DNA from: Selaginella moellendorffii
Lineage: Eukaryota > Streptophyta > Lycopodiopsida > Selaginellales > Selaginellaceae
DNA length: 64,000 bases
Reading direction: 5' to 3'
Assembly (NCBI RefSeq): GCF_000143415.4
Contig: NW_003314320.1
Location: forward strand, 1,202,796 to 1,266,795
A program made the translations under genes and the position numbers. Below the pieces are notes generated by a model. The model was not told where the DNA came from, did no database searches, and worked only from the letters and a program-made list of their open reading frames with translations. This document shows positions 1 through 10,169 of this stretch, one piece after another. The first letter of the stretch is position 1; the number at the start of each line of letters is the position of its first letter.

Positions 1-1646
1 AACCTCTTTTCTGGAATTCAATAACATAAATATATGCGATGCACTTCCCAAAAATTCCTTTGATACTTATATCATATAGGAATTCTTTTAGTTTTAAGTT
101 GAAAACTCTTGAAATAAAATCAAGTCAATTCTCAAATAATTCATTCAACTGTAAGTTTTACACAACTTCAAGCCCTTTTGGGTTACATATAAATGTAATA
201 AATAAGTCAGGTTTTCCAAAATGTGTGACAATAGCAATAACATCTTGATAATATTATTGCATTGCTCATGGGCTACCAAGAAATGTAGAAAGTAAAATTA
301 TAACTTTTCCAAATTCAACATTATTAATAGTAACTCTGTTGCCAACATAGTCCATAAGACCTATGTAATAATCCAATTTTAAGTGTTTTTTATGAGTGTG
401 AAAGAAATTAAAGTTGTTAAATTCAACCTTTACATAAGCATCAACCATAAACTGTTGAGTGAACTTTCCAGCATGTAACAATTGATCATAAAGGAAAGAG
501 TTGCCAATGTTATCTCATTAAAATAATACTAAAGTAATGTTACATGTGACTCATTGTGGTAGGTTTTTTCATGCCAACCTTTATCACCAAATGGTAAAAG
601 TAAAGGATAAACCATAAAATCATAATTTTCATTAAGAATAGAAACTTTTTTGGTTGTGAGTTAGATGGATATATGTGTATTTCTCTATCAAAAGATGGCT
701 TACCCTCATCAATAGCGAAAAAAACAGCAACATCATTAGTCTATGGCAAGTTATAACAATGTAAATTAGTACCTTCACTTTTAACAATCATGTAAATATT
801 ATATTTCGGAGTTCCATTGCAAATTGAGAGATATTGTTCTTGTGATTCAAAATCATACATCATTTGAAAAACTTGTGCATATGGGTTTATTATTCTTAGC
901 AAGTGATTTAATTGTAATAGCAAATTAGGATCATAATTTGTGTGGAATGGGTTTTGCTTTCTAATATTTGTAGCCTCAGATACGTCAAACATGTAAAATA
1001 CTATTGCTTTAGCATATCCTGCTGCTAAACATGCCACCAACATATGGACAACTATCCATATGATGGTGGCATGTTTAGCAACAGGATATACTAAAGCAAT
1101 ATTGTGATAAATTTGATTCTGTATTGTAAAGTGATATGGGCCTTTACCACTTAAATTATTAACATTAGTACCCATTGATGCAAAAGCCAAATCACTATTG
1201 AAATTTCTTATGTTAATTTTAAAGTTTGAGTTTTTATTTTCATTAAAAAGCATATGCAATATATGGGGAAGGGAAACCTTTCCATTCTTGCAGCATATTA
1301 ATCTTGACTCGTTTTCAAAATGTAATGCACCATAAAATACAAATATAAATGACATATTTCCAATATTAAATATATGTATTATATGGTCATTATAATTCTT
1401 TTGATATGCTAATTTATAGACAGTATAACTATGATGATTGCATGCATTTATATTAGTTTCATTAGCATTTTTAAGGTCTATATTTGTATAATCTTCATTA
1501 GTATGTGCTATGTTTATATTAGCATTGTCAAGATCTGAAGTAATTTTTGCATTAGCATGTTCAAAGTCTAGATTAGTTTCTTCATTAACACATGCAAGGT
1601 TGTTGTGAGTGTGAATATATGTGCTAGTGTCAATAGTTGGAAGCAA
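1..1646 (-). pseudogene. Decayed Helitron replicase/helicase (N-terminal Helitron_like_N region), runs off left edge
   Basis: Read leftward from 1646, the translation carries recognisable Helitron_like_N blocks in order: a GALHFENE block followed by a CC-x-GKVSLP segment near 1270-1330, a SGKGPYHFTIQNQIYHNI block (about 1095-1150), and a NPYAQVF block near 880. Further left (266-481) comes HAGKFTQQFMVDAYVKVE and a ...LLSTFLGSP block, and then, in 40-230, QDVIAIVTHFGKPDLFIT. This is the normal family order for the region preceding the Rep motifs. The frame is broken between about 740 and 480 and carries a TAA in the leftmost part, so it is not functional as it stands. The Rep catalytic and helicase domains would lie beyond the left edge. 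Composition is much more AT-rich than the genes from 6.6 kb on. A long hairpin has been inserted in the frame at 1003-1100. Family assignment rests on remembered motif order. Confidence 0.75.
1003..1100. repeat. 46-bp near-perfect inverted repeat inside the Helitron frame
   Basis: Arms 1003-1048 and 1055-1100 are reverse complements with 3 mismatches in 46; the loop is 6 bp (1049-1054). The fold-back lies exactly where the Helitron protein should pass from the IYHNI block to its next conserved block, and it keeps the frame open, adding a hydrophobic stretch. It looks like a local inverted duplication rather than an independent element. Confidence 0.9.
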
Positions 1647-2961
1647 CTAGTGAGGTATACTTCATAATACTTCTGAAGCTAAGGTATATTTGCTAGGGAG
1701 GAAGTTTTATTTGATAAATGAAATGAAATAACCTATCTAGTGCAAATTTAAACTTAAGGCAAGAAGTAGATGTGAGTGATGCATCAATCTAAAAGAAAAT
1801 CAAAGCACTTATCTTAAAATTTTTAGAGATTGCCACAACTTGCATTCTTCCACTGGAAAAAAAAATATATAAAAAAAATCGAAGACTATACTGTGAGAGC
1901 ACAATCTGTACATGCCTTAAGCTATAAACAAAAGAGATTAATCTAGCAACCAACAAAACCTAAACATAGGACTGGCACACCTTTTCCAAGGTGTGGTGAG
2001 AATTCAAAAAACCTCCCATGCTTTTTAGAATACAATGATGCTTGAGCCATGAGAGGTGGGTGGGGTTTGCAAGTTCAAGAACTCACCTTGGGCTTGTTCT
2101 CTCTCACGGAAGGATAGAGACTGCAAACTCTCTAATGGTTCTTCATAAACCCAAATGAAGGCGTCTCAAATTTCCACAGCACATAAAAATCTAGATTGTT
2201 GTGGTTGGGGGCCAAATTAGTGGCTGCCAACCTAACGCTAAACATGGATCTCCATAAGAAGAAGTGTAATTGCTGTGATTGCCAGTGATCTAGCAAGCAA
2301 GCATTAGCTCAATTGCGGCAGAGCATCTAGGTGAGTTAAAAAGAATGGGTACAAGGGCAGGACACATAAATGACACATGTCAGATGCTTATGTTGCCTTG
2401 TTTGAAGCCAATGAGCACTGGAGCTGTGCTGGTCTCCCATTGGCCAGGGCTAACATCAGGAAAATTTTTCATGCAACCATGCAAACAGAGCTTGGCCTGG
2501 GCCTGGGATACAATGGCTGGCAGGCCTCCTTGCTAGAGGGAACCATTCATATTGGAGACCCACAGGCATGTGCCGGCTTGCTTCTCATCCAAATTTATAG
2601 ACTTTCCTAAAACACTTCCTAGTATATTCCAATTTATTCTACCATCTAATGGTTGATAGACAATAAGATAAATCTTGTGTTTATAAATTATAAACATACA
2701 TTTGATCAATTGAATTGAATAACACAACTATTAAATAAACCAAGCATTATTGTATGCAACACATAGCAAATAATTTAATTATCAATATCAGTTTTCATGT
2801 AGCTCTCACAAAAACAAATTGGTTTGAATAAAATGAAATTAAATACATATACATGTTCCAACATAATTCTTTTATGTATAGCTATAAATCTGGAATTGAT
2901 AGTTATCAATATATATAACATTTATGCAACTAAAATCAACCTGGTTTTTATTATACATAAC

Positions 2962-3053
2962 ATATAATTTTCTTAAGTATATTTTGAGACTATAATTGAT
3001 AAACCCTAAACCATATCAATTATAGTCTCAAAATATACTTAAGAAAATTATAT
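2962..3053. repeat. Perfect 39-bp inverted repeat with telomere-like loop
   Basis: Arms 2962-3000 and 3015-3053 are perfect reverse complements (39/39). The 14-bp spacer 3001-3014 contains AAACCCTAAACC, which is the plant telomere repeat phase. Such a perfect arm pair in AT-rich decayed DNA implies recent origin or maintenance. Confidence 0.92.
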
Positions 3054-3117
3054 ATAAAAATTATAGTTCTTTGAAGTTTTATTCTGAAAGTGTAATATAA
3101 TATAATTTTCAATATAG

Positions 3118-3300
3118 ACAATGTTGTGGTGTATGTAATACGAAACTAGAAGACAATATTGTTTTTAGTGTAGATGTTATATCATTCTCTCAACTACTAT
3201 AATAAAACTAGAACAAAATATAGTTTTTAGTATAGATAATATTCTGTTGTATTATATTATACAAAATTGGAACATAATATAGTTTATCATATAGACAATA
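3118..3300. repeat. Diverged tandem repeat, three units of about 60 bp
   Basis: Three successive segments share the order 'AAACTAGAA(C/G)ACAATAT-GTTTTTAGT(G/A)TAGA', with the third most diverged. Unit borders are approximate. No coding capacity is seen. Confidence 0.55.
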
Positions 3301-6300
3301 TCAACCAATATTTTCAAACTGGAAAACAAAATTTATGAAAAAAAAATTTATTATATGAATAAGTTGCAGTTTATAATACCTTGAACAATAGGCTAGTATG
3401 GTATGGAAGTGTGTTGTCTTCCTTCCAAAACCCATTTTCAACTACATATAAAGGATGAATGGTGTATTTTCTCCTTGACAATATTCTTTTGACATTGCAC
3501 TATTTTGGAAACTAATGATGTCTCTAACCAGAACTTGTCTAAAGAAATTCCCATACTCTTTTAGTAAGATAAATAAATTTATATTACTACTATTTAGTAT
3601 AGGATGTTGAGTAAGGCTTTTTCTGCCTGCCTTTGTATTCTCACCCTTGCTTGCAAAACAATGTCAAATAGACAAAGACAAGAACATAGAAGGAGAGAAA
3701 AAAAAAGAATGAGAAAATAGATTATAGAAGAATTGAGCCTCAAACTCTAAAGGCGTAAGTAAGGATAAGTATATGTCACTCTCTCAATTCTACAGTCATA
3801 AACGGGAGAAAAAATGGTTAATTTAATGCAAATGCATACAACAGTGAGTGGGAGATTATTATCTAGCATGTCTAAGTGTTATTGATTTTATAACCATTCC
3901 CAACTACTTCTCGCATATATCAGGTCTTTCTTCTTTGGATGTTTAAACTTAAGTGTAACTCTATTTCACCTAACTTTTTTTCTCTGCTCTGCCTAGGAAG
4001 ATATATAAGAATAAAACATTTTCCTCTTCATCAAATATCCTCTCCTAATGCTATATATAAACTCCATCCACTTGGCTGGTACCTCCGTTATATATCAGTT
4101 TCTTCCTGGATTTTGACTATATCACCTATTGCCACTTTTATTGGACTATCATTGTTGAAGACACCTCTTGGAAAAACCATATCCAAAATCAAATGGAAGT
4201 GGTTCTAAGTGTGGCACAATAGAAACCTTTTTGGAGTATAATATCCATTGGTAGGATGCAAGTGTGATCAAACTGAACAATCCCTAGAGCTAAAACATGC
4301 CAATTAGTATAGTGATCCACTACTAGAGCTTCTCTTGGGTAATTTCAATTTACTTTTTTTCATTATACACCACTTTTGGCACTAAAAATATTTGTCATGT
4401 CTAGTACCAACTTTCCTCCCAGTGGCTGACCAACAGCCCTACATATGAAACAACATAAGCTTAAGAAAAAAAGTAAAAAGAGGACTTACATCTTGTTAGA
4501 AGGTAGCAATAGGCAATCTTCTAACTCTTACTCTTACTACTCGAAGTAGACTGTTTGTTGCCATGCAATTCCAACATTTGCATTACTCACAACTGGCACA
4601 AGCTAAAAACTTTAACACCACATCCTCCATTTTCTACAGCTCAAAGCAAGCACTAAGAGTGAGATAACAAAACCATTGATTGAGGTATTAAAAATAATTA
4701 TCTTATTAAACATATGTGGTAATGGTAGAAGAATGTTTTTTACTTCTACTTGACACTTCTTCATCCTTGGATTTTTCTTTTTCTGTTGTTATTCTTGCAA
4801 CAAGACAAGCATCATGATGGAGGGATTAGCAAAGTAAAACTTTCAATACTAGTAGCATGTTTAAGTTCTTGTTGCTCTTTAGACCATAGCAAAGATTGAC
4901 TCCTATCTAGACAAGTACAATACAAGGAAAATAAGTTAGAACTGAAAAGGCTTTTTTATTTCTCTATTTACTCACTTAAGTAGACAACTTGGAAGAATAC
5001 TCATCTTTGTCCTAGATTGTACACAGCCATCTAAGCCTTATAGATAAATCTAACTTATTTCCTTGGATGGCCTCCAATCACTTCAATGCTTGTCTTAATT
5101 GTGGACTCTTGTCCTTGGTCTTGTAATAAGTTGCAATGCTAAGCTCAAAGAAAATCAATGCATTCCCAAACTATTGCAAGTTTATTAATGCTAGAGACCA
5201 AGAATATCAATAAAGGACCAAGAATTATCAAGATTGCTTATTGTCCCTAATATGTACTACAATTCTAGAAACCTTAGCCCCCACAATAGCATTCTAGAAT
5301 GGCAAAGCCTTGCGACACTCTCCTGGAGGAGAAATCCCTAGTGCCATGGTCTTTAAGCATTAGAATATTCATAGAATCTCCCTGCCTGAATTAAAATATT
5401 CATCCATTAGCTCAATCAGCTGACAATATGCAGTCAGGATACATCCAAAATTGGCTTGGCACCCAAAATGAAGAGTTGGGCGATACATTGGGTCAAATTT
5501 ATCAGTTCTAAGTGTGGTTGATAATAATGCATAACAAGAATTAACAACTATCACTAAAGTAGTATAGAATCAAATTATCATTTCTTCATTTAAAATGAAC
5601 AAATATCCATAAAAGTTTGACATAGTAACCTTGAAATAAATAGTGCAACTACTACTTGAATTAAAGCTTTCTTTTGCCAACACAAAGTGATACTTTAGAA
5701 GTGAGAAATACATCTACCAATTGCCAAATTCATAAAAAATTGAAATTGTGAAGGCCTTAAGTACATTGCTAAATAGGCTGTGAAGTTTGGATAGTTGATC
5801 ATTTTTAAAGAGGTTTGGTCCAAAAATACTTAGGACTACCACAATAATATTTACTAGAAAAATATACTAAAACTATATCTATTTCCAAAATATATTGTGA
5901 ATCATTCTTTATTTATAACAATATATGTAAATTATACTAAAACTTAAGTGCATAAAAAGACCAAAACATTATTCCAAAATTACTCTCTCCATTAGTTAAT
6001 TTTAAACTTTATCTATATCGGTGAATTATATAGAAACTATAGAAACCACACTGAAAACCACTCCTAGACTGATTGTCAAATAGCATATAAATAATATTAA
6101 AAACCAGATTTGTTATGGTCCCAAACTAGAGTATAACTGAATTAAAAAAACATTCCCAAAACCAGTGGTATATATAGATTTTTCTAGTTATTTTTAAAAA
6201 TATTTTCTGTAATGTAGCATAAAATTTTATATACTTTATTATGAATTGAGAAAATTTATAAGAAATATTTATCTTAATAAAATGACTCAAAAGCATAAAC

Positions 6301-6857
6301 TTATAATATTATCAGAGAATTTGATAAATTATAACTTATGAGCTATAATTATGAAATATATTAGTAATATTATGTACCTAAAAATAAGGTTAAAAAATAA
6401 AAAGGACATTCTTAAAAACGTACTGGATATTTCAATTTATGAAAATTTACAATAAATATTTAATTTTAGGAATGTGTGACGACTGAAATTTAGAAAATCA
6501 AAATTACACGAGCCTAGAGTCGGAGCGTGCAAGGCCTTAAATGCGAGAAATGATTGTGGAATTCCTTGAATCCGCAAGAGATCTTACGCTGGATTCGGTT
6601 ATGATTCTAGCTAGCGACAATCACTGACTGACGATGACCACTCTCAAAGCGAGGAAGGAAGAACGATGCCCATCGAATTGAATGTGCGACTTGCTATATA
6701 GGAATCCGTATGGAGTCCTTACCGCAGTATTTTCTTCTTGCTTGCTTGGTCGGTCTCTCTCTCTCCATCGCTCGTGTGCCGTGCGTGCGTGCGTGCGCTC
6801 TACCTACGAGATCTTCTATCTAATCCCACGGGCACCCACTTTAAAATCGCGAATCCA

Positions 6858-6866
6858 CTATATATC
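6858..6866 (+). promoter_or_regulatory. Likely TATA box of the ERF gene
   Basis: CTATATATC lies about 65 bp before the chosen ATG at 6931, a plausible core promoter spacing that leaves a 5' leader of roughly 35-40 nt. Confidence 0.5.
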
Positions 6867-6930
6867 TGCTTGGTACTCCCCTCCTTCGATCGATCAACCG
6901 ATCGATCATTCGTTCGATCGCGAAATCATC

Positions 6931-7647
6931 ATGTCTGCTACTGCTACTGCTGCTGCTGGTACAAGTGATTCGAGCGCGCGAGAATCACCACCTGGGCCAG
7001 CGGCGGCGAATCGGGGCCATGCGAGGAAGAAGAAGATCAGCAGGAAGAACAGCGAGTACCGGGGCGTGAGGCGGCGTCCCTGGGGGAGATTCGCGGCGGA
7101 GATTCGCGATCCAAACACGAAGGAGCGGCGGTGGCTGGGGACGTTTGATACCGCCGAGGAGGCGGCGCTTGCCTACGATGTGGCCGCTAGGGCAATGCGA
7201 GGGATTCGCGCGCGCACCAATTTCGTCTTTGATCAATCTGATCGTTCAGCGGTGGCAGCAGCAGCAGCAGCAGCCGCGCCGCGATCTTCCTCTTCTTTCT
7301 GCGGGATCTCGAAATATCCTTCCTCTTCCAGTTCTTCGATGATGATCCAGCAGCAGCCCGGCGGCGCCAAGAGCCCCAAGCAGGTGGAGATCGAGCAAGT
7401 CCTGGAGAAATGCCGCATCTATCAGCTCCAGATCCAGAGCAAGAACATCCAGCACGATCAATCGAGGGAGCGCGCAATGGCTGGTCCGGACTTCCCCCTT
7501 GCCCGCGACGACGACAATCTCCTCCAGATCCTCCAGCAGCCATCGCCTCAGCAGGAATGGGATCTCGGGGCGGCGATTGGTTTCTCGACCCAGGAACACG
7601 AGATGATCGATTACTATGGCGAATCGAGCTTCTACTGTTTAACATAG
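6931..7647 (+). CDS. AP2/ERF transcription factor, LEP/PUCHI-like (group VIIIb)
   Basis: Single-exon nuclear transcription factor of 238 residues. After an Ala/Ser/Thr-rich N-terminus and a basic [12 protein letters not shown] stretch comes one AP2 domain (about residues 42-101): [40 protein letters not shown] and an ARTNFVF end. Ala14 and Asp19 of the AP2 domain mark it as ERF rather than DREB, so a GCC-box ligand is expected. The [20 protein letters not shown] stretch is closest to the LEAFY PETIOLE / PUCHI / FRIZZY PANICLE clade, which specifies meristem and lateral-organ identity. The C-terminus has an Ala run, a Ser run and Gln-rich segments. I chose ATG 6931 over an upstream in-frame ATG at 6682 because the extra residues look like leader translation and a TATA-like box lies between them. 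A decayed copy of its 3' end lies at about 10010-10128. Confidence 0.88.
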   Translation: MSATATAAAGTSDSSARESPPGPAAANRGHARKKKISRKNSEYRGVRRRPWGRFAAEIRDPNTKERRWLGTFDTAEEAALAYDVAARAMRGIRARTNFVFDQSDRSAVAAAAAAAAPRSSSSFCGISKYPSSSSSSMMIQQQPGGAKSPKQVEIEQVLEKCRIYQLQIQSKNIQHDQSRERAMAGPDFPLARDDDNLLQILQQPSPQQEWDLGAAIGFSTQEHEMIDYYGESSFYCLT

Positions 7648-8110
7648 AAATAAAAGAGTTTTTAGGGCTCTTGTGTATTGAGTAGTCGAGGTCATGGCGC
7701 CCGCGGCTACCACGGCGATCGCGTCGGCTTCCACCACAGATCGCCTCCTCCGCCGCCAGCTTCCAATGGTATGCACTTCGATTTCTGGGGATTTTTGGCG
7801 AAATCTCGAAGATTATAGCTGCCTTGTTGGTGAGGATATTGCCGAGGCCTATACGTAGACAAATGTATATGTCTGGTGTGCCTTAGATTGTTTACTGAGG
7901 CGCTGGAAGAGCTACACCGGCTGTGTTTCTCTCCCTCTGGATCAAGGTGAGCGTTTGATTCATAATTCTCAAAGTTTGTGATCGTTTTTTTTTTGTTTTG
8001 TTTTTGCCAGTAGACCACTTTGGGACATTGTGACACATATGGTAACGTCTGTGCCACTTCCCACTCCTGGACACAGCCAAGTGTTGTTTTCGCTGGAAAG
8101 CCGTGAAGAG
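7646..8110 (+). pseudogene. Truncated duplicate of the SCD1 5' end (exons 1-4, introns retained)
   Basis: This stretch aligns with 10119-10905. It starts at the shared 'AGAAATAAAAG' just at the ERF stop codon, includes the 'ATGGCGCCCGCGGCTACCACG' region of SCD1 exon 1, the same donor after CTTCCAATG, the 'GAGGATATTGCCGAGGC' part of exon 3, and exon 4 to 'CTGGAAAGCCGT'. Introns are kept at homologous positions, so this is a genomic duplication, not a retrocopy. Exon 1 and exon 3 carry large internal deletions and exon 2 is essentially missing, so no SCD1 frame survives. The match stops abruptly near 8105. Confidence 0.88.
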
Positions 8111-8134
8111 CTATCTATCTGTGTATAGATATTG

Positions 8135-8236
8135 CTTGTTATTCCCTACTTCGCTGCTAGTGCTCCCAGGATTTGCTTGGAAGCAAGTTCCCGGCTTGTA
8201 ATGTGGTGGAAAGAAGAGCAAAGAAAGCCACCGTGT
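8135..8236 (-). pseudogene. Fragment of the 3' end of the wax-synthase-like gene
   Basis: The segment matches 19787-19911, the last codons and stop region of the acyltransferase gene plus the start of the RRP44A-acyltransferase spacer, in the same orientation. Shared blocks include CTTGGAAGCAAGTTCCCGGC and GGTGGAAAGAAGAGCAAAGAA. It follows directly on the SCD1 fragment, so the duplicated unit once spanned SCD1, RRP44A and this gene, and about 9 kb was later lost from this copy. Confidence 0.8.
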
Positions 8237-8329
8237 GATCGAGGAGAGCTTCTGGAGGTAAGGTTTTTTTTTTTCTAATTTGCTCGGTTGGCTCTATTCC
8301 CAGTTCTCCATGTTTTGCTATTGTTTGGT

Positions 8330-8865
<536 letters not shown>

Positions 8866-9083
8866 TAAGTTGTGGCGTGGCGATGTATAGAAGAAGAATG
8901 GCAGAAACGGTAACTGCGAAGAACCACTGAAACTTCGAAACCACTGAAAAATCGCATAAGCTAAGCAGAGATTACATGATCAAAAGACTTCTCCATTCGT
9001 AAATTAATCCGCTTGGCCAAAAACTAAGCCCTGGCTTTAATAATCGCAGAAGATGGCGGAAGAACTCTAGGTGAGAGTGAGCA

Positions 9084-9743
9084 ATGGCACGCGTGTCGCT
9101 TGAGGAGCTCTTGCCGGATCCACGGATTGTTTTCGGGGATGAGAGCTGGATCAGCAAGCATCTCCCAGATCCATGGAAGAATCCGCGGGCTTCCTTGGCG
9201 GGTATCTGGAAGAGTTACTGGCGTACAGGTAAATCCTTTTGTTGTGTCTGTTGCTTGCGCATTGCGAGTCGCTCAATTTGCAGTGGCGACTTCGACGGCA
9301 GGCGGCCAGGCGGGATCCTCTTCCTGTGCGCCAAATGCTATTACGACATGTATGCTGCGCTAGACGAGAAGCTTGAACAGGTCGACCATGATCGAGAGAG
9401 CTACGTTCTCTACGGCGTGTTGCTCAATCGGGGATACCGAGTGTCGTTTTACAAGTGGGAGCGGCATCCTGATGGCACGGTCACAAAGGTGGTGTGCCAC
9501 ACAATCTACACTTTCAGGCGTCCCTACGAAGTGCGTGAGATAATTGGGCCAACCATTCGGGGCATGCTCAACGAGGTGCAGGACAACAGCGAGCTCGAAG
9601 TTCTTGAGGGTGGCATACATGTCAAGGCGCATTCCGAAAGTGAGAGGGCGGATCCAAAGTGGCTTGACTACCCTGCTATAATGTTTAAGCCCTCAATGTG
9701 GCGACTCAATGGAGAAGCTCCACCCGGGGTTTCATATCTGTGA
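9084..9743 (+). CDS. Unknown 219-residue protein with a CxxC...CxxC zinc ribbon
   Basis: I do not recognise this protein. It is an uninterrupted frame from ATG 9084, with two clustered Cys pairs (CCVCC at residues 53-57 and LCAKC at 80-84), suggesting a treble-clef or zinc-ribbon fold. A hydrophilic, Tyr-rich middle (YVLYGVLLNRGYRVSFYKWE) and an acidic C-terminal half follow, ending in PPGVSYL. No signal peptide or membrane segment is seen. A potential 55-bp intron (9232-9286) would break the frame and remove the first Cys pair, so I favour the unspliced reading. The gene sits between the truncated SCD1 duplicate and the ERF remnant, so it may have arrived with the duplication. Confidence 0.55.
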   Translation: MARVSLEELLPDPRIVFGDESWISKHLPDPWKNPRASLAGIWKSYWRTGKSFCCVCCLRIASRSICSGDFDGRRPGGILFLCAKCYYDMYAALDEKLEQVDHDRESYVLYGVLLNRGYRVSFYKWERHPDGTVTKVVCHTIYTFRRPYEVREIIGPTIRGMLNEVQDNSELEVLEGGIHVKAHSESERADPKWLDYPAIMFKPSMWRLNGEAPPGVSYL

Positions 9744-10009
9744 ACATTTACAGCTGCAATGCTGAAGCCTCGTCCTCACACCAAGCAGCTCCTCAACCAT
9801 ACAATAACCGTGAGATATCCTATAGGAGGAACTACCACCTTTTATCAGTTTGAAATGGAAAGGGATGGAGACCACTAAGCAGAACGTCCACAACTGATAC
9901 AATATCAACACCACACATTTTTAACATTTCGAAGGCACAGTATTCATGGTTCATTATAAGAAATCCTTTTTGTAAAAATGGTCCCAAGAATTATAAGATT
10001 TCTCTCCAA

Positions 10010-10128
10010 AATCTCAGGAGCAAAGTCGTGAAGAAATGTCGCATCTAAGATCCACCCAAAATATAAAATTTCTTGCCCGTGACGACGACAATCAATGGGA
10101 TCGACGAGATGAGATAGAGTAGAAATAA
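10010..10128 (+). pseudogene. Remnant of the ERF gene 3' end
   Basis: The stretch matches pieces of the intact ERF gene in order: 'GAAGAAATGTCGCATCTA' (ERF about 7405), 'CTTGCCCGTGACGACGACAA' (ERF 7498), 'GGGATC', 'ACGAGATGA', and then the shared 'TAGAAATAAAAG' that ends the ERF gene. The intervening parts are deleted. It lies immediately before SCD1 exactly as the intact ERF gene lies before the SCD1 fragment at 7646, which identifies it as the ERF of the second duplicated unit. Confidence 0.8.
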
Positions 10129-10143
10129 AAGGTTACCTCGAAA

Positions 10144-10154
10144 TTTTTAGGGTT
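10144..10154 (+). promoter_or_regulatory. Telo-box-like TTTTTAGGGTT before SCD1
   Basis: The motif is 16 bp before the SCD1 ATG. The same TAGGG(T/C)TT word sits just before several other start codons in this window (RRP44A, HRD3A/acyltransferase, the C2 gene, VPS34, the 143-residue gene). Confidence 0.45.
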
Positions 10155-10169
10155 CTTGAGTATGATGCC

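Larger units (their letters stand above)
1647..6480. other. AT-rich gene-poor region
   Basis: I see no supportable gene here. All open frames are short and have no recognisable family. Apart from the fold-back at 2962-3053 and the degenerate tandem repeat near 3118-3300, the stretch is low-GC sequence consistent with old transposon debris. A strip at about 3930-4200 reads on the minus strand as a broken protein-like segment, but I could not assign it. Confidence 0.5.

Noticed and set aside
2345-2610. Two overlapping short frames near 2.4 kb
   Set aside because: No family features, overlapping frames, and no promoter or splice context.
3939-4208. 89-codon plus-strand frame in the AT-rich region
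   Set aside because: No recognisable domain; likely chance or reversed transposon debris.
7187-7645. Antisense frames over the ERF gene
   Set aside because: GC-rich coding shadow of the AP2/ERF gene with no family features.
9232-9286. 55-bp intron in the zinc-ribbon orphan
   Set aside because: It has usable GT and TTGCAG ends but would shift the frame to an early stop and remove a Cys pair; the unspliced frame is better.
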